Source: Actinomadura sp. NAK00032 (GTDB lineage: Bacteria; Actinomycetota; Actinomycetes; Streptosporangiales; Streptosporangiaceae). Taken from it: 64,000 nt of DNA. This document shows, piece after piece, positions 33,396 through 41,682 of this stretch. The DNA is taken from the NCBI RefSeq assembly GCF_013364275.1, contig NZ_CP054932.1, forward strand, positions 434,001 to 498,000. The letters run 5' to 3'. The notes under the pieces are model-generated. The model was not told the origin of the DNA, did not search any database, and saw only the letters and a list, made by a program, of their open reading frames with translations. Within the stretch, counting starts at the first letter, position 1, and each line of letters begins with the position of its first letter. Both the position numbers and the translations under genes were made by a program.

Positions 33396-33413
33396 ATGTC
33401 AGAATGCTGACAT
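33396..33413 (+). promoter_or_regulatory. MarR operator 2, overlapping the MarR start codon
   Basis: The second ATGTCAG-N4-CTGACAT; its last two bases are the first two of the MarR ATG (33412). Binding here would block both transcription and translation initiation of the regulator gene. Confidence 0.85.
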
Positions 33414-33855
33414 GGAGCAAGACGTAGTCGGCGATCTAGAGCTGTCTGTGGGTTACGTCCTCAAACAGGTGCACGCCGCGATGCGCGCCGCGATGGACGA
33501 AGCCCTGCGGCCACTGGACCTGTCTGTTCCCCAATACGCGTGCCTTGAGCTGCTCGGCCAGACCCCCGGGCTGTCCAACTCCGAGCTCGCCCGCCGCGCC
33601 TTCGTCACCCGCCAGTCGATGAACCTCGTCCTGCGCCGGCTGCAAGAGCGCGGCCTGCTCACCCGGCCTGAGCAGGCACCCCATGGGCGGGCGCTGCCGA
33701 CCGAACTCTCTCGGGACGGCCAGGCGATACTGCACGAGGCCAGCGTGGCCGTCCGCGCGGTCGAGAAGCAGCTGTTCTCACCCTTGTCGCGGGAGCAGCA
33801 GCTCCGACTGCGTGAGGCCCTCGCCGCATGCGTGGCCTCTTCCCCCGCAAGCTAG
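33412..33855 (+). CDS. MarR-family transcriptional regulator
   Basis: 147-residue MarR regulator with the winged helix at about 35-100 (LSVPQYACLELLGQTPGLSNSELARRAFVTRQSMNLVLRRLQERGLLTR), and dimerisation helices at both ends. The ATG lies inside operator 2, and no ribosome-binding site is visible, so the mRNA may be leaderless or nearly so. It is divergent from the VOC-MFS operon and almost certainly represses both sides. Confidence 0.92.
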   Translation: MEQDVVGDLELSVGYVLKQVHAAMRAAMDEALRPLDLSVPQYACLELLGQTPGLSNSELARRAFVTRQSMNLVLRRLQERGLLTRPEQAPHGRALPTELSRDGQAILHEASVAVRAVEKQLFSPLSREQQLRLREALAACVASSPAS

Positions 33856-33941
33856 CCTCGCCGCCTGGCCGAACCACGTCGTCGCATCACCGTGTCGAAA
33901 CTGGCCGGCATGCCCCTGCGCGGGTCTCTCCGAAGCCGGTG

Positions 33942-33985
33942 TTGACCCGCCTTATGGCTAACCGCTATCTATTAGCTAGCCGTTA
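33942..33985 (+). promoter_or_regulatory. Promoter and operator of the PadR-ABC operon
   Basis: TTGACC (33942-33947), an 18-bp spacer and TATCTA (33966-33971). An inverted repeat TAACCGCTA (33959-33967) and TAGCCGTTA (33977-33985, one mismatch) covers the -10. AT-rich compared with its surroundings. Fits autorepression by the PadR protein. Confidence 0.6.
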
Positions 33986-33995
33986 GGGGTGGTGC

Positions 33996-34529
33996 ATGCA
34001 GGACGCGGTGCTGGCGCTGCTGGCGAAGGAGCCGTCGCACGGGTACGGCCTGCGCGCGCGCCTGCGGAGTGCTCTCGGGCCGCTCGGGGAGTCGATGAAC
34101 GCGGGCCAGGTGTACGTGACCCTGGCCCGGCTGGAGAAGGCGGGGCTGGTCGTCTGCGAGGTCGCCGAAGGGCTGCCCGACCGCCCGGATCGCAAGGTCT
34201 ACGCCCTGACCCCGGCCGGGCAGCAGCGGGTGGCGGCCTGGCTGTCCGAGGTGAACTGGCCGAAGCCGAACCTGGCGGAGTTCCACCTCAAGCTCGCCGC
34301 CGCCGCGGCGGCCCGGCTCGCCGACCCCGTGGAACTGGTGGACGCGCAGCGCCGCGAGCTGCTGCGGCGGCTGGCCGAGGTGCAGCGGGCGGCGCTGGCC
34401 GAGCCGGACGGCTCGACCGCCGGCCTGCTGATGGAAGGGGTCGCGCTGCGGCTCCAGGCCGACCTGCGCTGGCTGGAGGCCTGCGAGCGGCTGTGGTCGC
34501 GGGCCGGGAACGGATCCGAGGACGCATGA
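33996..34529 (+). CDS. PadR-family transcriptional regulator
   Basis: 177-residue regulator with a PadR winged helix (1-75: [48 protein letters not shown]) and a helical C-terminal Vir_act_alpha_C-like domain. Its stop overlaps the ABC ATPase start (ATGA). PadR proteins of this type repress the ABC exporter they precede and are released by the drug or peptide exported. The promoter dyad at 33959-33985 is its likely site. Confidence 0.92.
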   Translation: MQDAVLALLAKEPSHGYGLRARLRSALGPLGESMNAGQVYVTLARLEKAGLVVCEVAEGLPDRPDRKVYALTPAGQQRVAAWLSEVNWPKPNLAEFHLKLAAAAAARLADPVELVDAQRRELLRRLAEVQRAALAEPDGSTAGLLMEGVALRLQADLRWLEACERLWSRAGNGSEDA

Positions 34530-35254
34530 GCGAGTTCGCGCTGCAGGTCCGGGGCCTGCGCAAGGAGCACGGCCAGGGGCACGGCCTGGTCCGGGCGGTC
34601 GACGACGTCGACCTGGACGTCCCGGAGGGGCAGGTACTGGCGGTGACGGGCCCCAGCGGCTGCGGGAAGTCGACGCTGCTGCACCTGCTCGGCGGCCTGG
34701 AGCGGCCCACCGGCGGGGAGGTCTGGCTGGACGGCCGGCGCATCGACTCCCTGAGCGAGCGGGGCCTGGCCCGGATGCGGCGCCGGGCGGTCGGCTTCGT
34801 CTTCCAGGCGTTCCACCTGGTGGAGGAGCTGTCGGCGGCGGAGAACGTGGAGCTGCCCGCGCTGCTCGCCGGCCGCTCGCCCCGCGCGGCGCGCCGCCGC
34901 GCCGCCCTGCTGCTGGAGCGGGTCGGGCTCACCGACCGCGCCCGGCACCTGCCCTGGGAGCTGTCCGGCGGGCAGCGGCAGCGGGTCGCGATCGCCCGCG
35001 CGCTGGCGAACGAGCCGCTCGTCCTGCTGGCCGACGAGCCGACCGGCAACCTCGACAGCGCGGCCACCCGCGACGTGCTGAGGCTCTTCGCCGGCCTGCG
35101 CGCCGCCGGGCAGACCCTCGTGATGGTCACGCACGACGAGCGCGTCGCGGCCACCGCGGACCGGCTGGTCTCGATGCGGGACGGCATGTTCGTCGACGAC
35201 ACCCGCCTCGCGGGCACCCGGGGGCTCGGCGGCCTCATCGGGCTGGACGGCTGA
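34526..35254 (+). CDS. ABC transporter ATP-binding protein (LolD/MacB type)
   Basis: 242-residue ATPase: Walker [10 protein letters not shown] (42-50), Q-loop FVFQAFHL, signature LSGGQRQR, Walker B VLLADEP with GNLDS, and the switch histidine in VTHDERVA. The sequence type is that of ATPases serving FtsX-like permeases. The ATGA overlap with PadR and the 5-base gap to the permease show a three-gene operon. Likely role: efflux of an antimicrobial or lipid-like compound rather than import. Confidence 0.95.
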   Translation: MSEFALQVRGLRKEHGQGHGLVRAVDDVDLDVPEGQVLAVTGPSGCGKSTLLHLLGGLERPTGGEVWLDGRRIDSLSERGLARMRRRAVGFVFQAFHLVEELSAAENVELPALLAGRSPRAARRRAALLLERVGLTDRARHLPWELSGGQRQRVAIARALANEPLVLLADEPTGNLDSAATRDVLRLFAGLRAAGQTLVMVTHDERVAATADRLVSMRDGMFVDDTRLAGTRGLGGLIGLDG

Positions 35255-35259
35255 CCGCC

Positions 35260-37029
35260 ATGGGCAGCGCGCTGCTGGTGCTCCGCCTCGTCCTGGCCGA
35301 CCTGCGCAGGCATCCCGGCCCGGCCGCGATGCTCCTCGCCGCGATCACCGCGGCCACCGCCACGCTGGCGCTGGGCCTGTCGCTGCACGGCGCGACGGAC
35401 TCGCTCTACCGGCAGACGCGCGAGGCCACGGCCGGGCCGGACATGGTGGCGCTCACCCCCGGCACCGACCAGACCCCGTTGACCGCTCTGCTGGACGATC
35501 CGCAGGTCGTCGCCCACAGCGGCCCGCAGCGCCAGTACTACACGACGCTGGCCGCGCACGGACTCACGTCGCGCGCCGTGGTGCAAGGTGCCCCCGCGTC
35601 GCCCGGCCCGGTCGGCCGCCCGCTGGTGACCTCAGGCTCCTGGGTGCGCCCGGGCGGCGTCGTGGTCGAGCGGGGCTTCGCCGCCGCCCTGGGCGTCGAG
35701 ACCGGTGACCGCGTCACCGTCGCCGGCCGCTCGCTGCCCGTCGTCGGGACGGCGGTGACCGCGGCGAGCGCCGTCTACCCGGGGGCACAGATGATCGGGC
35801 CGGGCGACGGCCCGGTCGACTACAGCGGCCTGCTCTGGATGGGCGACGCCGAGGCCCGCGCGCTGGCGGCCGCCGAGCATCTGGAGGTGACCTCGCTCAT
35901 CTACCTGAAGCTGCGCGCCCCCGACGCCACCAGCGACTTCATGGCCGCCCACAGAGACCCCGCAGTACGTCCCTTCAGCTGGCAGTTCCTGGCCGGGCAT
36001 GACGCGAGAGTCCTCAGGGACAGCCAGCCCATCCTGGTCATCGGCAGCTGGCTGCTCAGTTTCCTGGCCGTCGCCGGGGTGGCCACGCTCGCCGCGGGAC
36101 GCGCCGCCAAGCAGACCCGCCGCGTCGGGCTGCTCAAAGCCGTCGGCGCGTCGCCCGGCCTCATCGCCGCCGTCCTGTTCGGCGAGTACCTGGCCGTCGC
36201 GCTGGCCGCCGACGCGCTCGGGCTGGGGATCGCGCGGCTGGTCGTGCCGGTGGCTGCCAACCCCACCGCGAGCCTGCTCAGCACGTCCGCGGGCCCGTCC
36301 GGCGACGTCGTCTTCCTCACGACGGTCGTCGCGCTCGCCATGGCCGCCTTTACCACCCTCGGCCCGACGCTGCGGGCGCTGCGCACCCCGACCGTCGCCG
36401 CGCTGTCGGACGCCGCGCAGCGGCCCGCGCACCGGTCCCGGCTGACCCGCGTGTCGGCGCTGCTGCCGACTCCGCTGCTGCTCGGGCTGCGGCTGATCGC
36501 CCGGCGTCCGGGGCGCGCGGTGCTGCACGCGTCCAGCATCGCGGTCACCGTGATGGGGACCACCGCCCTGCTGGTCCTCCACGCGCAGCCCGACTTCGAC
36601 TACGGGCTGGGCTCGACCCACCTCGGCAACGTGCGGGTCGAGCAGGGCCGCCACATGCTCCTGGCCGTCACCATCGGGCTGATCGCGCTCGCCGCCGTCA
36701 ACACCGTCACCGTCACCTGGACGACCGCGCTCGAAGCCCGTCCGACCATGGCCGTCGCGCGGACGCTCGGCGCCACGCCGGGGCAGATCACGGCCGGGCT
36801 CTCCACCGCGCAGCTCCTCCCGACCCTGCCGGGCGCGCTCGCCGGCGTCCCCTTCGGCATCTTCGTGTGCTGGCTCTTCAGCGCCGGTGAGACGCCCATG
36901 CCTCCCACCTGGGTGCTGTTCGCCGCCGCACTCGCGACGCTCCCCGTCACGGCGGTGCTCACCGCCGTCCCCGCCCGCGTCGCGGCCCGCCGGTCCATCG
37001 CCCGGACGCTCAGCGCCGACGCGTCCTGA
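35260..37029 (+). CDS. FtsX-like ABC permease
   Basis: 589-residue permease with one N-terminal helix (about 20-40), an extracellular region of about 210 residues, an FtsX core with three helices (about 255-375; [36 protein letters not shown]), a second helix group in the middle, and the C-terminal core (about 470-580; [14 protein letters not shown]). The single long chain with two FtsX cores is complete on its own, so no second permease is needed. Partner of the upstream ATPase; MacB-like mechanotransmission of substrates is likely. Confidence 0.92.
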   Translation: MGSALLVLRLVLADLRRHPGPAAMLLAAITAATATLALGLSLHGATDSLYRQTREATAGPDMVALTPGTDQTPLTALLDDPQVVAHSGPQRQYYTTLAAHGLTSRAVVQGAPASPGPVGRPLVTSGSWVRPGGVVVERGFAAALGVETGDRVTVAGRSLPVVGTAVTAASAVYPGAQMIGPGDGPVDYSGLLWMGDAEARALAAAEHLEVTSLIYLKLRAPDATSDFMAAHRDPAVRPFSWQFLAGHDARVLRDSQPILVIGSWLLSFLAVAGVATLAAGRAAKQTRRVGLLKAVGASPGLIAAVLFGEYLAVALAADALGLGIARLVVPVAANPTASLLSTSAGPSGDVVFLTTVVALAMAAFTTLGPTLRALRTPTVAALSDAAQRPAHRSRLTRVSALLPTPLLLGLRLIARRPGRAVLHASSIAVTVMGTTALLVLHAQPDFDYGLGSTHLGNVRVEQGRHMLLAVTIGLIALAAVNTVTVTWTTALEARPTMAVARTLGATPGQITAGLSTAQLLPTLPGALAGVPFGIFVCWLFSAGETPMPPTWVLFAAALATLPVTAVLTAVPARVAARRSIARTLSADAS

Positions 37030-37124
37030 CCAGGCGCCCGGATCATCGGGCTTCACGGCGCGGGACGGGGCGGTTAGTCTGCTTGTGGCGTCCACGCCGG
37101 TCGTATGCGCCTTGCGCCTGGGAG

Positions 37125-37142
37125 AGTCCCGTCCGCGGGACT
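37125..37142 (+). terminator. Hairpin between the ABC operon and the chitinase gene
   Basis: A perfect 7-bp stem AGTCCCG / CGGGACT with a 4-base loop, followed by TGTTTGG; 95 bases past the permease stop. A weak terminator, or a control site of the chitinase leader. Confidence 0.35.
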
Positions 37143-37194
37143 TGTTTGGCTCTGCACCGGCTCCTCTTGTCCCCGTTCTGGAGGAGTCGTTCCC

Positions 37195-38532
37195 GTGAGA
37201 TTCACGCACAAGCGATGGTCCGCGGCCGTTGCCGCCCTGGCGTCGGCGCTGGCGGCGCTGGCCCTGTCGCTCGGCGCGGTGGTGGTGCTCTCCGCGCCGT
37301 CGTCCGCGCAGCCCACCGTCCTGGTCGCCTGCACGTATCCGGCCTGGGCCGAGGGCAACAGCTACAAGACGGGTGACAAGGTCACCTACAGCGCCCACGG
37401 CTACGAGGCGATCGTCGCCCACACCGCCTACCCCGGCGCCAACTGGAACCCCGCGTCCACGCCCACGCTGTGGCGTGACCTGGGGGCGTGCGACGGAACC
37501 ACACCGCCGACCACACCGCCCACCACACCCCCGACCACCCCGCCCACAACACCGCCTACGACGCCGCCTGGGGACGAGACCTGCGCGGTCAAGTCGCGCC
37601 CCGCGGGCAAAGTGCTCCAGGGGTACTGGGAGAACTGGGACGGCGCGTCCAACGGCGTGCACCCGCCGTTCGGCTGGACGCCCATCGACAACCCCGTCAT
37701 CAAGCAGCACGGCTACAACGTCATCAACGCGGCGTTCCCCGTCATCCGGTCCGACGGCACCGTCCTGTGGGAGGACGGCATGGACTCCACGGTCAAGGTC
37801 GCCACACCCGCCGAGATGTGCGCGGCTAAGGCCGCCGGCGCGACGATCCTGATGTCGATCGGCGGCGCCGCCGCCGGCATCGACCTCAGCTCCAGCAGCG
37901 TCGCGGACCGGTTCGTCGAGACCGTGGTGCCCATCCTGAAGCGGTACAACTTCGACGGCATCGACATCGACATCGAGACGGGGCTGACCGGCAGCGGCAG
38001 CATCGGGCAGCTGTCGGCGTCGCAGTCGAACCTGATCCGCATCATCGACGGCGTGCTCGCGCGGATGCCGTCCAACTTCGGGCTCACGATGGCGCCCGAG
38101 ACCGCGTACGTGACCGGCGGCAGCGTCACCTACGGCTCCATCTGGGGCGCCTACCTGCCGATCATCAAGAAGTACGCGGACAACGGCCGGCTGTGGTGGC
38201 TGAACATGCAGTACTACAACGGCAGCATGTACGGCTGCTCCGGCGACTCCTACTCGGCCGGGACGGTCGAGGGCTTCGTGAAGCAGACCGAGTGCCTGAA
38301 CAACGGGCTCGTCATCCAGGGCACCACGATCCGGGTGCCGTACGACAAGCAGGTCCCGGGGCTGCCCGCGCAGCCGGGCGCCGGCGGCGGCTACATGTCG
38401 ACCGGTCTCGTCGGCCAGGCATGGAACCATTTCAACGGGCAGTTGAAGGGACTGATGACCTGGTCCATCAACTGGGACGGCTCGCGGAGCTGGACGTTCG
38501 GCGACAACGTCCGCGGCCTGCAGGGCCGGTGA
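37195..38532 (+). CDS. Secreted GH18 chitinase with N-terminal carbohydrate-binding domain
   Basis: 445-residue extracellular chitinase. The order is: a signal peptide (1-38, RFTHKRWSAAVAALASALAA... ending SSA-Q), a CBM5/12 chitin-binding domain (45-98; YPAWAEGNSYKTGDKVTY, then W84 and W93), a TPPT-repeat linker (about 103-125), and a GH18 barrel (137-445) with the catalytic D254-G-I-D-I-D-I-E261, in which E261 is the proton donor. It cleaves beta-1,4 bonds of chitin. GGAGGAG precedes the GTG start. The leader shows no obvious DasR-like element. A perfect hairpin follows. Confidence 0.96.
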   Translation: MRFTHKRWSAAVAALASALAALALSLGAVVVLSAPSSAQPTVLVACTYPAWAEGNSYKTGDKVTYSAHGYEAIVAHTAYPGANWNPASTPTLWRDLGACDGTTPPTTPPTTPPTTPPTTPPTTPPGDETCAVKSRPAGKVLQGYWENWDGASNGVHPPFGWTPIDNPVIKQHGYNVINAAFPVIRSDGTVLWEDGMDSTVKVATPAEMCAAKAAGATILMSIGGAAAGIDLSSSSVADRFVETVVPILKRYNFDGIDIDIETGLTGSGSIGQLSASQSNLIRIIDGVLARMPSNFGLTMAPETAYVTGGSVTYGSIWGAYLPIIKKYADNGRLWWLNMQYYNGSMYGCSGDSYSAGTVEGFVKQTECLNNGLVIQGTTIRVPYDKQVPGLPAQPGAGGGYMSTGLVGQAWNHFNGQLKGLMTWSINWDGSRSWTFGDNVRGLQGR

Positions 38533-38546
38533 CGGCCGGGTGACGG

Positions 38547-38590
38547 TCCGGGGGCGGGCCCGGCGGCGCGATGCCGGGCCCGCCCCCGGA
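38547..38590 (+). terminator. Terminator hairpin of the chitinase gene
   Basis: A perfect 18-bp stem (38547-38564 and 38573-38590) with an 8-base loop, 14 bases past the stop codon. No T-run. Confidence 0.8.
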
Positions 38591-38654
38591 ACCGGGCTTG
38601 ACCTTGACGCCGGTGTCAGGGCATAGCGTCGCGATCGGCCACGGAGGAGGGCGG

Positions 38655-39203
38655 ATGCGGATCGGGGAACTCGCCGAGCGCGCGGGCGTGAGCACCCGCA
38701 CGCTGCGCTACTACGAGCAGCAGGGGCTGCTGCGGGCGCGGCGGGCGTCCAACGGGTACCGGCAGTACGAGGAGTCCGACATCCGGCTCGTCGTCGAGAT
38801 CCGGTCGCTGCTGGCGGCCGGGTTCACCCTGGACGACACCCGGCCGTTCGTCGACTGCCTGCGCGCCGGGCATGCCGACGGCGCCGCCTGCCCCGAGTCC
38901 GTCGCGGTGTACCGGCGCAAGCTCGCGGAGATCGACACCGAGATCCGCGCGCTGATCCGGCTCCGCGCGGACGTGGCCGACCAGTTGACGCGCGCCTGCC
39001 CGGGGTGCGCGCTCGCACCGGAGGCGACGAATGATCACACTGACCAGCGCGAACTTCGACGACCACGTGCTCGGCGGCGACAAGCCGGTACTGGTCGAAT
39101 TCTGGGCGGACTGGTGCCCGCCGTGCCGGATGATCGCGCCGATCCTGGCGGAGATCGAGGCCGAGCACGGCGCGCGGCTGACCGTGGCGAAGATCAACGG
39201 TGA
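38655..39203 (+). CDS. MerR-family regulator, 3' end overlapping the thioredoxin gene
   Basis: 182-residue MerR regulator with the winged helix at 1-70 (MRIGELAERAGVSTRTLRYYEQQGLLRARRASNGYRQYEESD), a dimerisation helix, and CPGC near 118-121 that may bind metal or sense redox. The frame runs on for 173 bases into the thioredoxin gene, giving an arginine-rich tail (about 130-182) that looks like an out-of-frame reading. Close relatives usually end near the thioredoxin start, so a small frameshift is possible. GGAGGA lies upstream of the ATG. Likely controls the thioredoxin gene in a redox response. Confidence 0.85.
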   Translation: MRIGELAERAGVSTRTLRYYEQQGLLRARRASNGYRQYEESDIRLVVEIRSLLAAGFTLDDTRPFVDCLRAGHADGAACPESVAVYRRKLAEIDTEIRALIRLRADVADQLTRACPGCALAPEATNDHTDQRELRRPRARRRQAGTGRILGGLVPAVPDDRADPGGDRGRARRAADRGEDQR

Positions 39204-39345
39204 CGAGCACCCGGACATCGTGTCCCGGTACGGCGTCATGGGCTTCCCCACGCTCAACCTCTACCGGGACGGCGAGGTCGTCCGGCAGATCGTCGGCGCG
39301 AAGCCCAAGCGGCAGCTGCTGGCCGCGCTCGACGGCCACTTCTGA
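39031..39345 (+). CDS. Thioredoxin with WCPPC active site
   Basis: 104-residue thioredoxin fold, complete at both ends. The active site is W28-C29-P-P-C32, differing from the usual WCGPC by Pro for Gly; cis-Pro region GFPTLNLYRDGE is present. It reduces disulfides in the cytosol; the second proline is expected to alter redox potential. It starts inside the MerR reading frame (overlap 173 bases). Co-expression with the MerR protein is likely. Confidence 0.93.
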   Translation: MITLTSANFDDHVLGGDKPVLVEFWADWCPPCRMIAPILAEIEAEHGARLTVAKINGDEHPDIVSRYGVMGFPTLNLYRDGEVVRQIVGAKPKRQLLAALDGHF

Positions 39346-39417
39346 CCCCGCGTACTGATCACGTCCGCGCGCGGCGCCCCCTATGCTCGTGGTGATCACT
39401 GCTGTCGGGAGGGCGCC

Positions 39418-39816
39418 GTGCGCACGCTGTTGAACCTGATCTGGTTGGTGCTGGCGGGCTTCTGGATGGCGGTGAGCTACGCGATCGCCGGGATCATCTG
39501 CTGCATCCTGATCATCACGATCCCGTTCGGGATCGCCTCGTTCCGCATCGCGGCGTTCGCGCTGTGGCCGTTCGGCCGGACGACGGTCCCCAAGCGCGGC
39601 GCGGGCGCCGGCTCGATGCTCGGCAACATCATCTGGATCATCGTGGCCGGGTGGTGGCTGGCGCTCGGGCACCTGTTCACCGGCCTGCTGCTGTGCATCA
39701 CGATCATCGGCATCCCGTTCGGGATCGCCAACTTCAAGCTGATCCCGATCTCGCTGCTGCCGCTCGGCCACGAGATCGTCTCGTCCCGCGACGCCCAGGG
39801 GTCGGCGGCCTTCTGA
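39418..39816 (+). CDS. YccF-domain membrane protein
   Basis: 132-residue membrane protein with two related halves, each with a YccF-like element: LNLIWLVLAGFWMAVSYAIAGI and IIWIIVAGWWLALGHLFTGL, each followed by ITIPFGIASFRIAAFALWPFG or a version of it. Four membrane helices are likely. Function unknown. GGGAGG precedes the GTG start. It stands alone between the thioredoxin and purC genes. Confidence 0.88.
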   Translation: MRTLLNLIWLVLAGFWMAVSYAIAGIICCILIITIPFGIASFRIAAFALWPFGRTTVPKRGAGAGSMLGNIIWIIVAGWWLALGHLFTGLLLCITIIGIPFGIANFKLIPISLLPLGHEIVSSRDAQGSAAF

Positions 39817-39859
39817 CCGCCGGCGCCCGGCCTCCGGCCTCCGCCCCCCCGGCCCTTGG

Positions 39860-40693
39860 TCAGGACGTCCAGGGGGTGCCGGTCAGGCGCTCGTAGACCT
39901 CGGTGTAGCGGGCGCGGGTGGCGTCCACGACGTCCTGCGGGATGGCGGGGCCGGGCGGGGTGCGGTCCCAGTCGAGGGTGCTGCTCCAGTCGCGGACGAA
40001 CTGCTTGTCGAGCGAGTGCTGCGGGCGGCCCGGCTCCCATTCATCGGCCGGCCAGAACCGGGACGAGTCCGGCGTGAGGACCTCGTCGCCGAGGACGAGC
40101 GTGCCATCGGCGGCGCGGCCGAACTCCAGCTTGGTGTCGGCGATGATGATGCCGCGCTCGGCGGCCAGCGCCGCGCCGCGCCTGTAGATCTCCAGCGTGA
40201 CGTCCTTGAGGCGGGCGGCGGTGTCCGCGCCGATCTCGCGCACGACGTCGTCGTAGGTGATGAACTCGTCGTGGCCCTCGGTGGCCTTGGTGGTCGGGGT
40301 GAAGATCGGCTCGGGCAGCCGGGAGGCGTCGACCAGGCCGTCCGGCAGCGCGATCCCGGAGACGGTGCCGTTCTTCTCGTACTCCTTGAGGCCGAGGCCG
40401 GTGAGGTGGCCGCGGGCGATCCACTCGACGGGGAGCATGGTGAGGCGGCGGCAGCGGATGGCGCGGCCCTCCCACTCGTCCGGGACGTCGGTCGCCGACA
40501 CCACGTGGTTCGGGATGACGTCGGCGAGTTGCTCGAACCACCACAGCGACAGCTGCGTGAGGATCTTGCCCTTGTCGGGGATCTCCGTGGGCAGCACGAC
40601 GTCGTAGACGCTCACCCGGTCGGACGCCACCAGGATCAGCTCGTCGCCGTCCGCGTAGACGTCCCTGACCTTCCCCGAGTGGATCAGCTCCAT
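39860..40693 (-). CDS. purC: Phosphoribosylaminoimidazole-succinocarboxamide synthase
   Basis: 277-residue SAICAR synthetase. It joins CAIR and aspartate with ATP in de novo purine synthesis. Diagnostic segments are SGKVRDVYADGDELILVASDRVSVYD, LPTEIPDKGKILTQLSLWWF, the substrate-binding IARGHLTGLGLKEYEKNGTVSG and SLDKQFVRDW at the C-terminus. Length is typical of actinobacteria. No other pur gene lies nearby in the window, so it is a single-gene unit here. Confidence 0.97.
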   Translation of the reverse strand: MELIHSGKVRDVYADGDELILVASDRVSVYDVVLPTEIPDKGKILTQLSLWWFEQLADVIPNHVVSATDVPDEWEGRAIRCRRLTMLPVEWIARGHLTGLGLKEYEKNGTVSGIALPDGLVDASRLPEPIFTPTTKATEGHDEFITYDDVVREIGADTAARLKDVTLEIYRRGAALAAERGIIIADTKLEFGRAADGTLVLGDEVLTPDSSRFWPADEWEPGRPQHSLDKQFVRDWSSTLDWDRTPPGPAIPQDVVDATRARYTEVYERLTGTPWTS

Positions 40694-40803
40694 GTCGCTC
40701 CTCAGCTAGCGGTCCCCTGCCCGGTAGGAGTCTGGCACAGCGGCCTCCGGCGCCCCCACGAGGGCCGATAGGTTCTGATCAGTCGGGTGGGGGAGGCTCC
40801 GGG

Positions 40804-41682
40804 GTGCGGGCTTTGCAGGCTTTGCGGGCTTTGGGTGCTTTGCGTGCGGTCGTCGGGGCCGCGGTGCTGGTGGCGTTGCTGGGCGCCAAGGGCTGCGAGG
40901 CGTCCGGACGGGACGGCGGCGCGGCCGCCCCGCCCGCGGAGCGGGAGTCGGCGCCGGCCGCGACGCCGGTCGTCCGGGACGAGGCCGCCGAGTGGGCGAA
41001 GTGGGGCCTCAAGCCGCTGCCGCCCGCGCCCGCCCCGCCGCGGGAGAAGCCGCTCAAGCTCGGCGGCGAAGGGCCCGTGAAGGTCTTCGACAAGGTCCCG
41101 ACCGACCAGCGTGTCGTCTTCATCACGATCGATGACGGTCAGGAGAAGGATCTCCGGTTCGTCCAGATGCTGACCGACCTGCGGGTGCCCGTCACCATGT
41201 TCCTCACCGACAACGTCGTCCAGGACGACTACGGCTACTTCAAGCCCTTGCAGGCGCTGGGGAACCACGTCCAGAACCACACGCTGACCCATCCCGTCCT
41301 GCCGACCCTCGGGCTGGACGGCCAGAAGCACGAGATCTGCGGGAATCAGAAGGTTCTGTCCAAGCAGTACGGCACGAGACCCACTCTGCTCAGGCCGCCC
41401 TTCGGACGATGGAACTGGGCCACGCAGCAGGCGGCCCGCGAGTGCGGCATCGACGGGATCGTCATGTGGCGGGCGTCCATGCAGATCCACGACATGCAGT
41501 ACGACGACGTCAACAAGAAGCTGCACCCAGGTGACATCCTGCTGGCCCACTTCCGGGGCCCGGAGCAGCTCAAGGGCGCGACGATGACGGAGATGTTCGC
41601 CAACATGCTGAAGCGCATCCGGCGGCAGGGCTTCGCCGTCGCACGCCTGGAGGACTACGTCACGCCCGTCACTCCTCGATGA
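40804..41682 (+). CDS. NodB-type polysaccharide deacetylase, exported
   Basis: 292-residue predicted extracytoplasmic deacetylase. The signal region (1-30, RALQALRALGALRAVVGAAVLVALLG) ends in GAKGC, which could be a weak lipobox (K at -2 is unusual). A low-complexity linker follows, then a NodB domain (about 100-285) with TIDDG (metal-binding Asp), NHTLTHP (His ligands) and RPPFG. Family enzymes remove N-acetyl groups from peptidoglycan or chito-oligomers. GTG start. It overlaps the decarboxylase gene tail-to-tail by 14 bases. Confidence 0.88.
   Translation: MRALQALRALGALRAVVGAAVLVALLGAKGCEASGRDGGAAAPPAERESAPAATPVVRDEAAEWAKWGLKPLPPAPAPPREKPLKLGGEGPVKVFDKVPTDQRVVFITIDDGQEKDLRFVQMLTDLRVPVTMFLTDNVVQDDYGYFKPLQALGNHVQNHTLTHPVLPTLGLDGQKHEICGNQKVLSKQYGTRPTLLRPPFGRWNWATQQAARECGIDGIVMWRASMQIHDMQYDDVNKKLHPGDILLAHFRGPEQLKGATMTEMFANMLKRIRRQGFAVARLEDYVTPVTPR

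Noticed and set aside
35632..38430. A 932-residue minus-strand frame
   Set aside because: Antisense to the FtsX permease and chitinase genes, both with clear motifs.
39355..39405. TGATCAC / GTGATCA inverted repeat before the YccF gene
   Set aside because: Arms are only 7 bp and about 30 bases apart; could be chance.
40804..40845. GCTTTG repeats at the start of the NodB gene as a control element
   Set aside because: They encode the signal-peptide residues RALQALRALGALRA; explained by coding.
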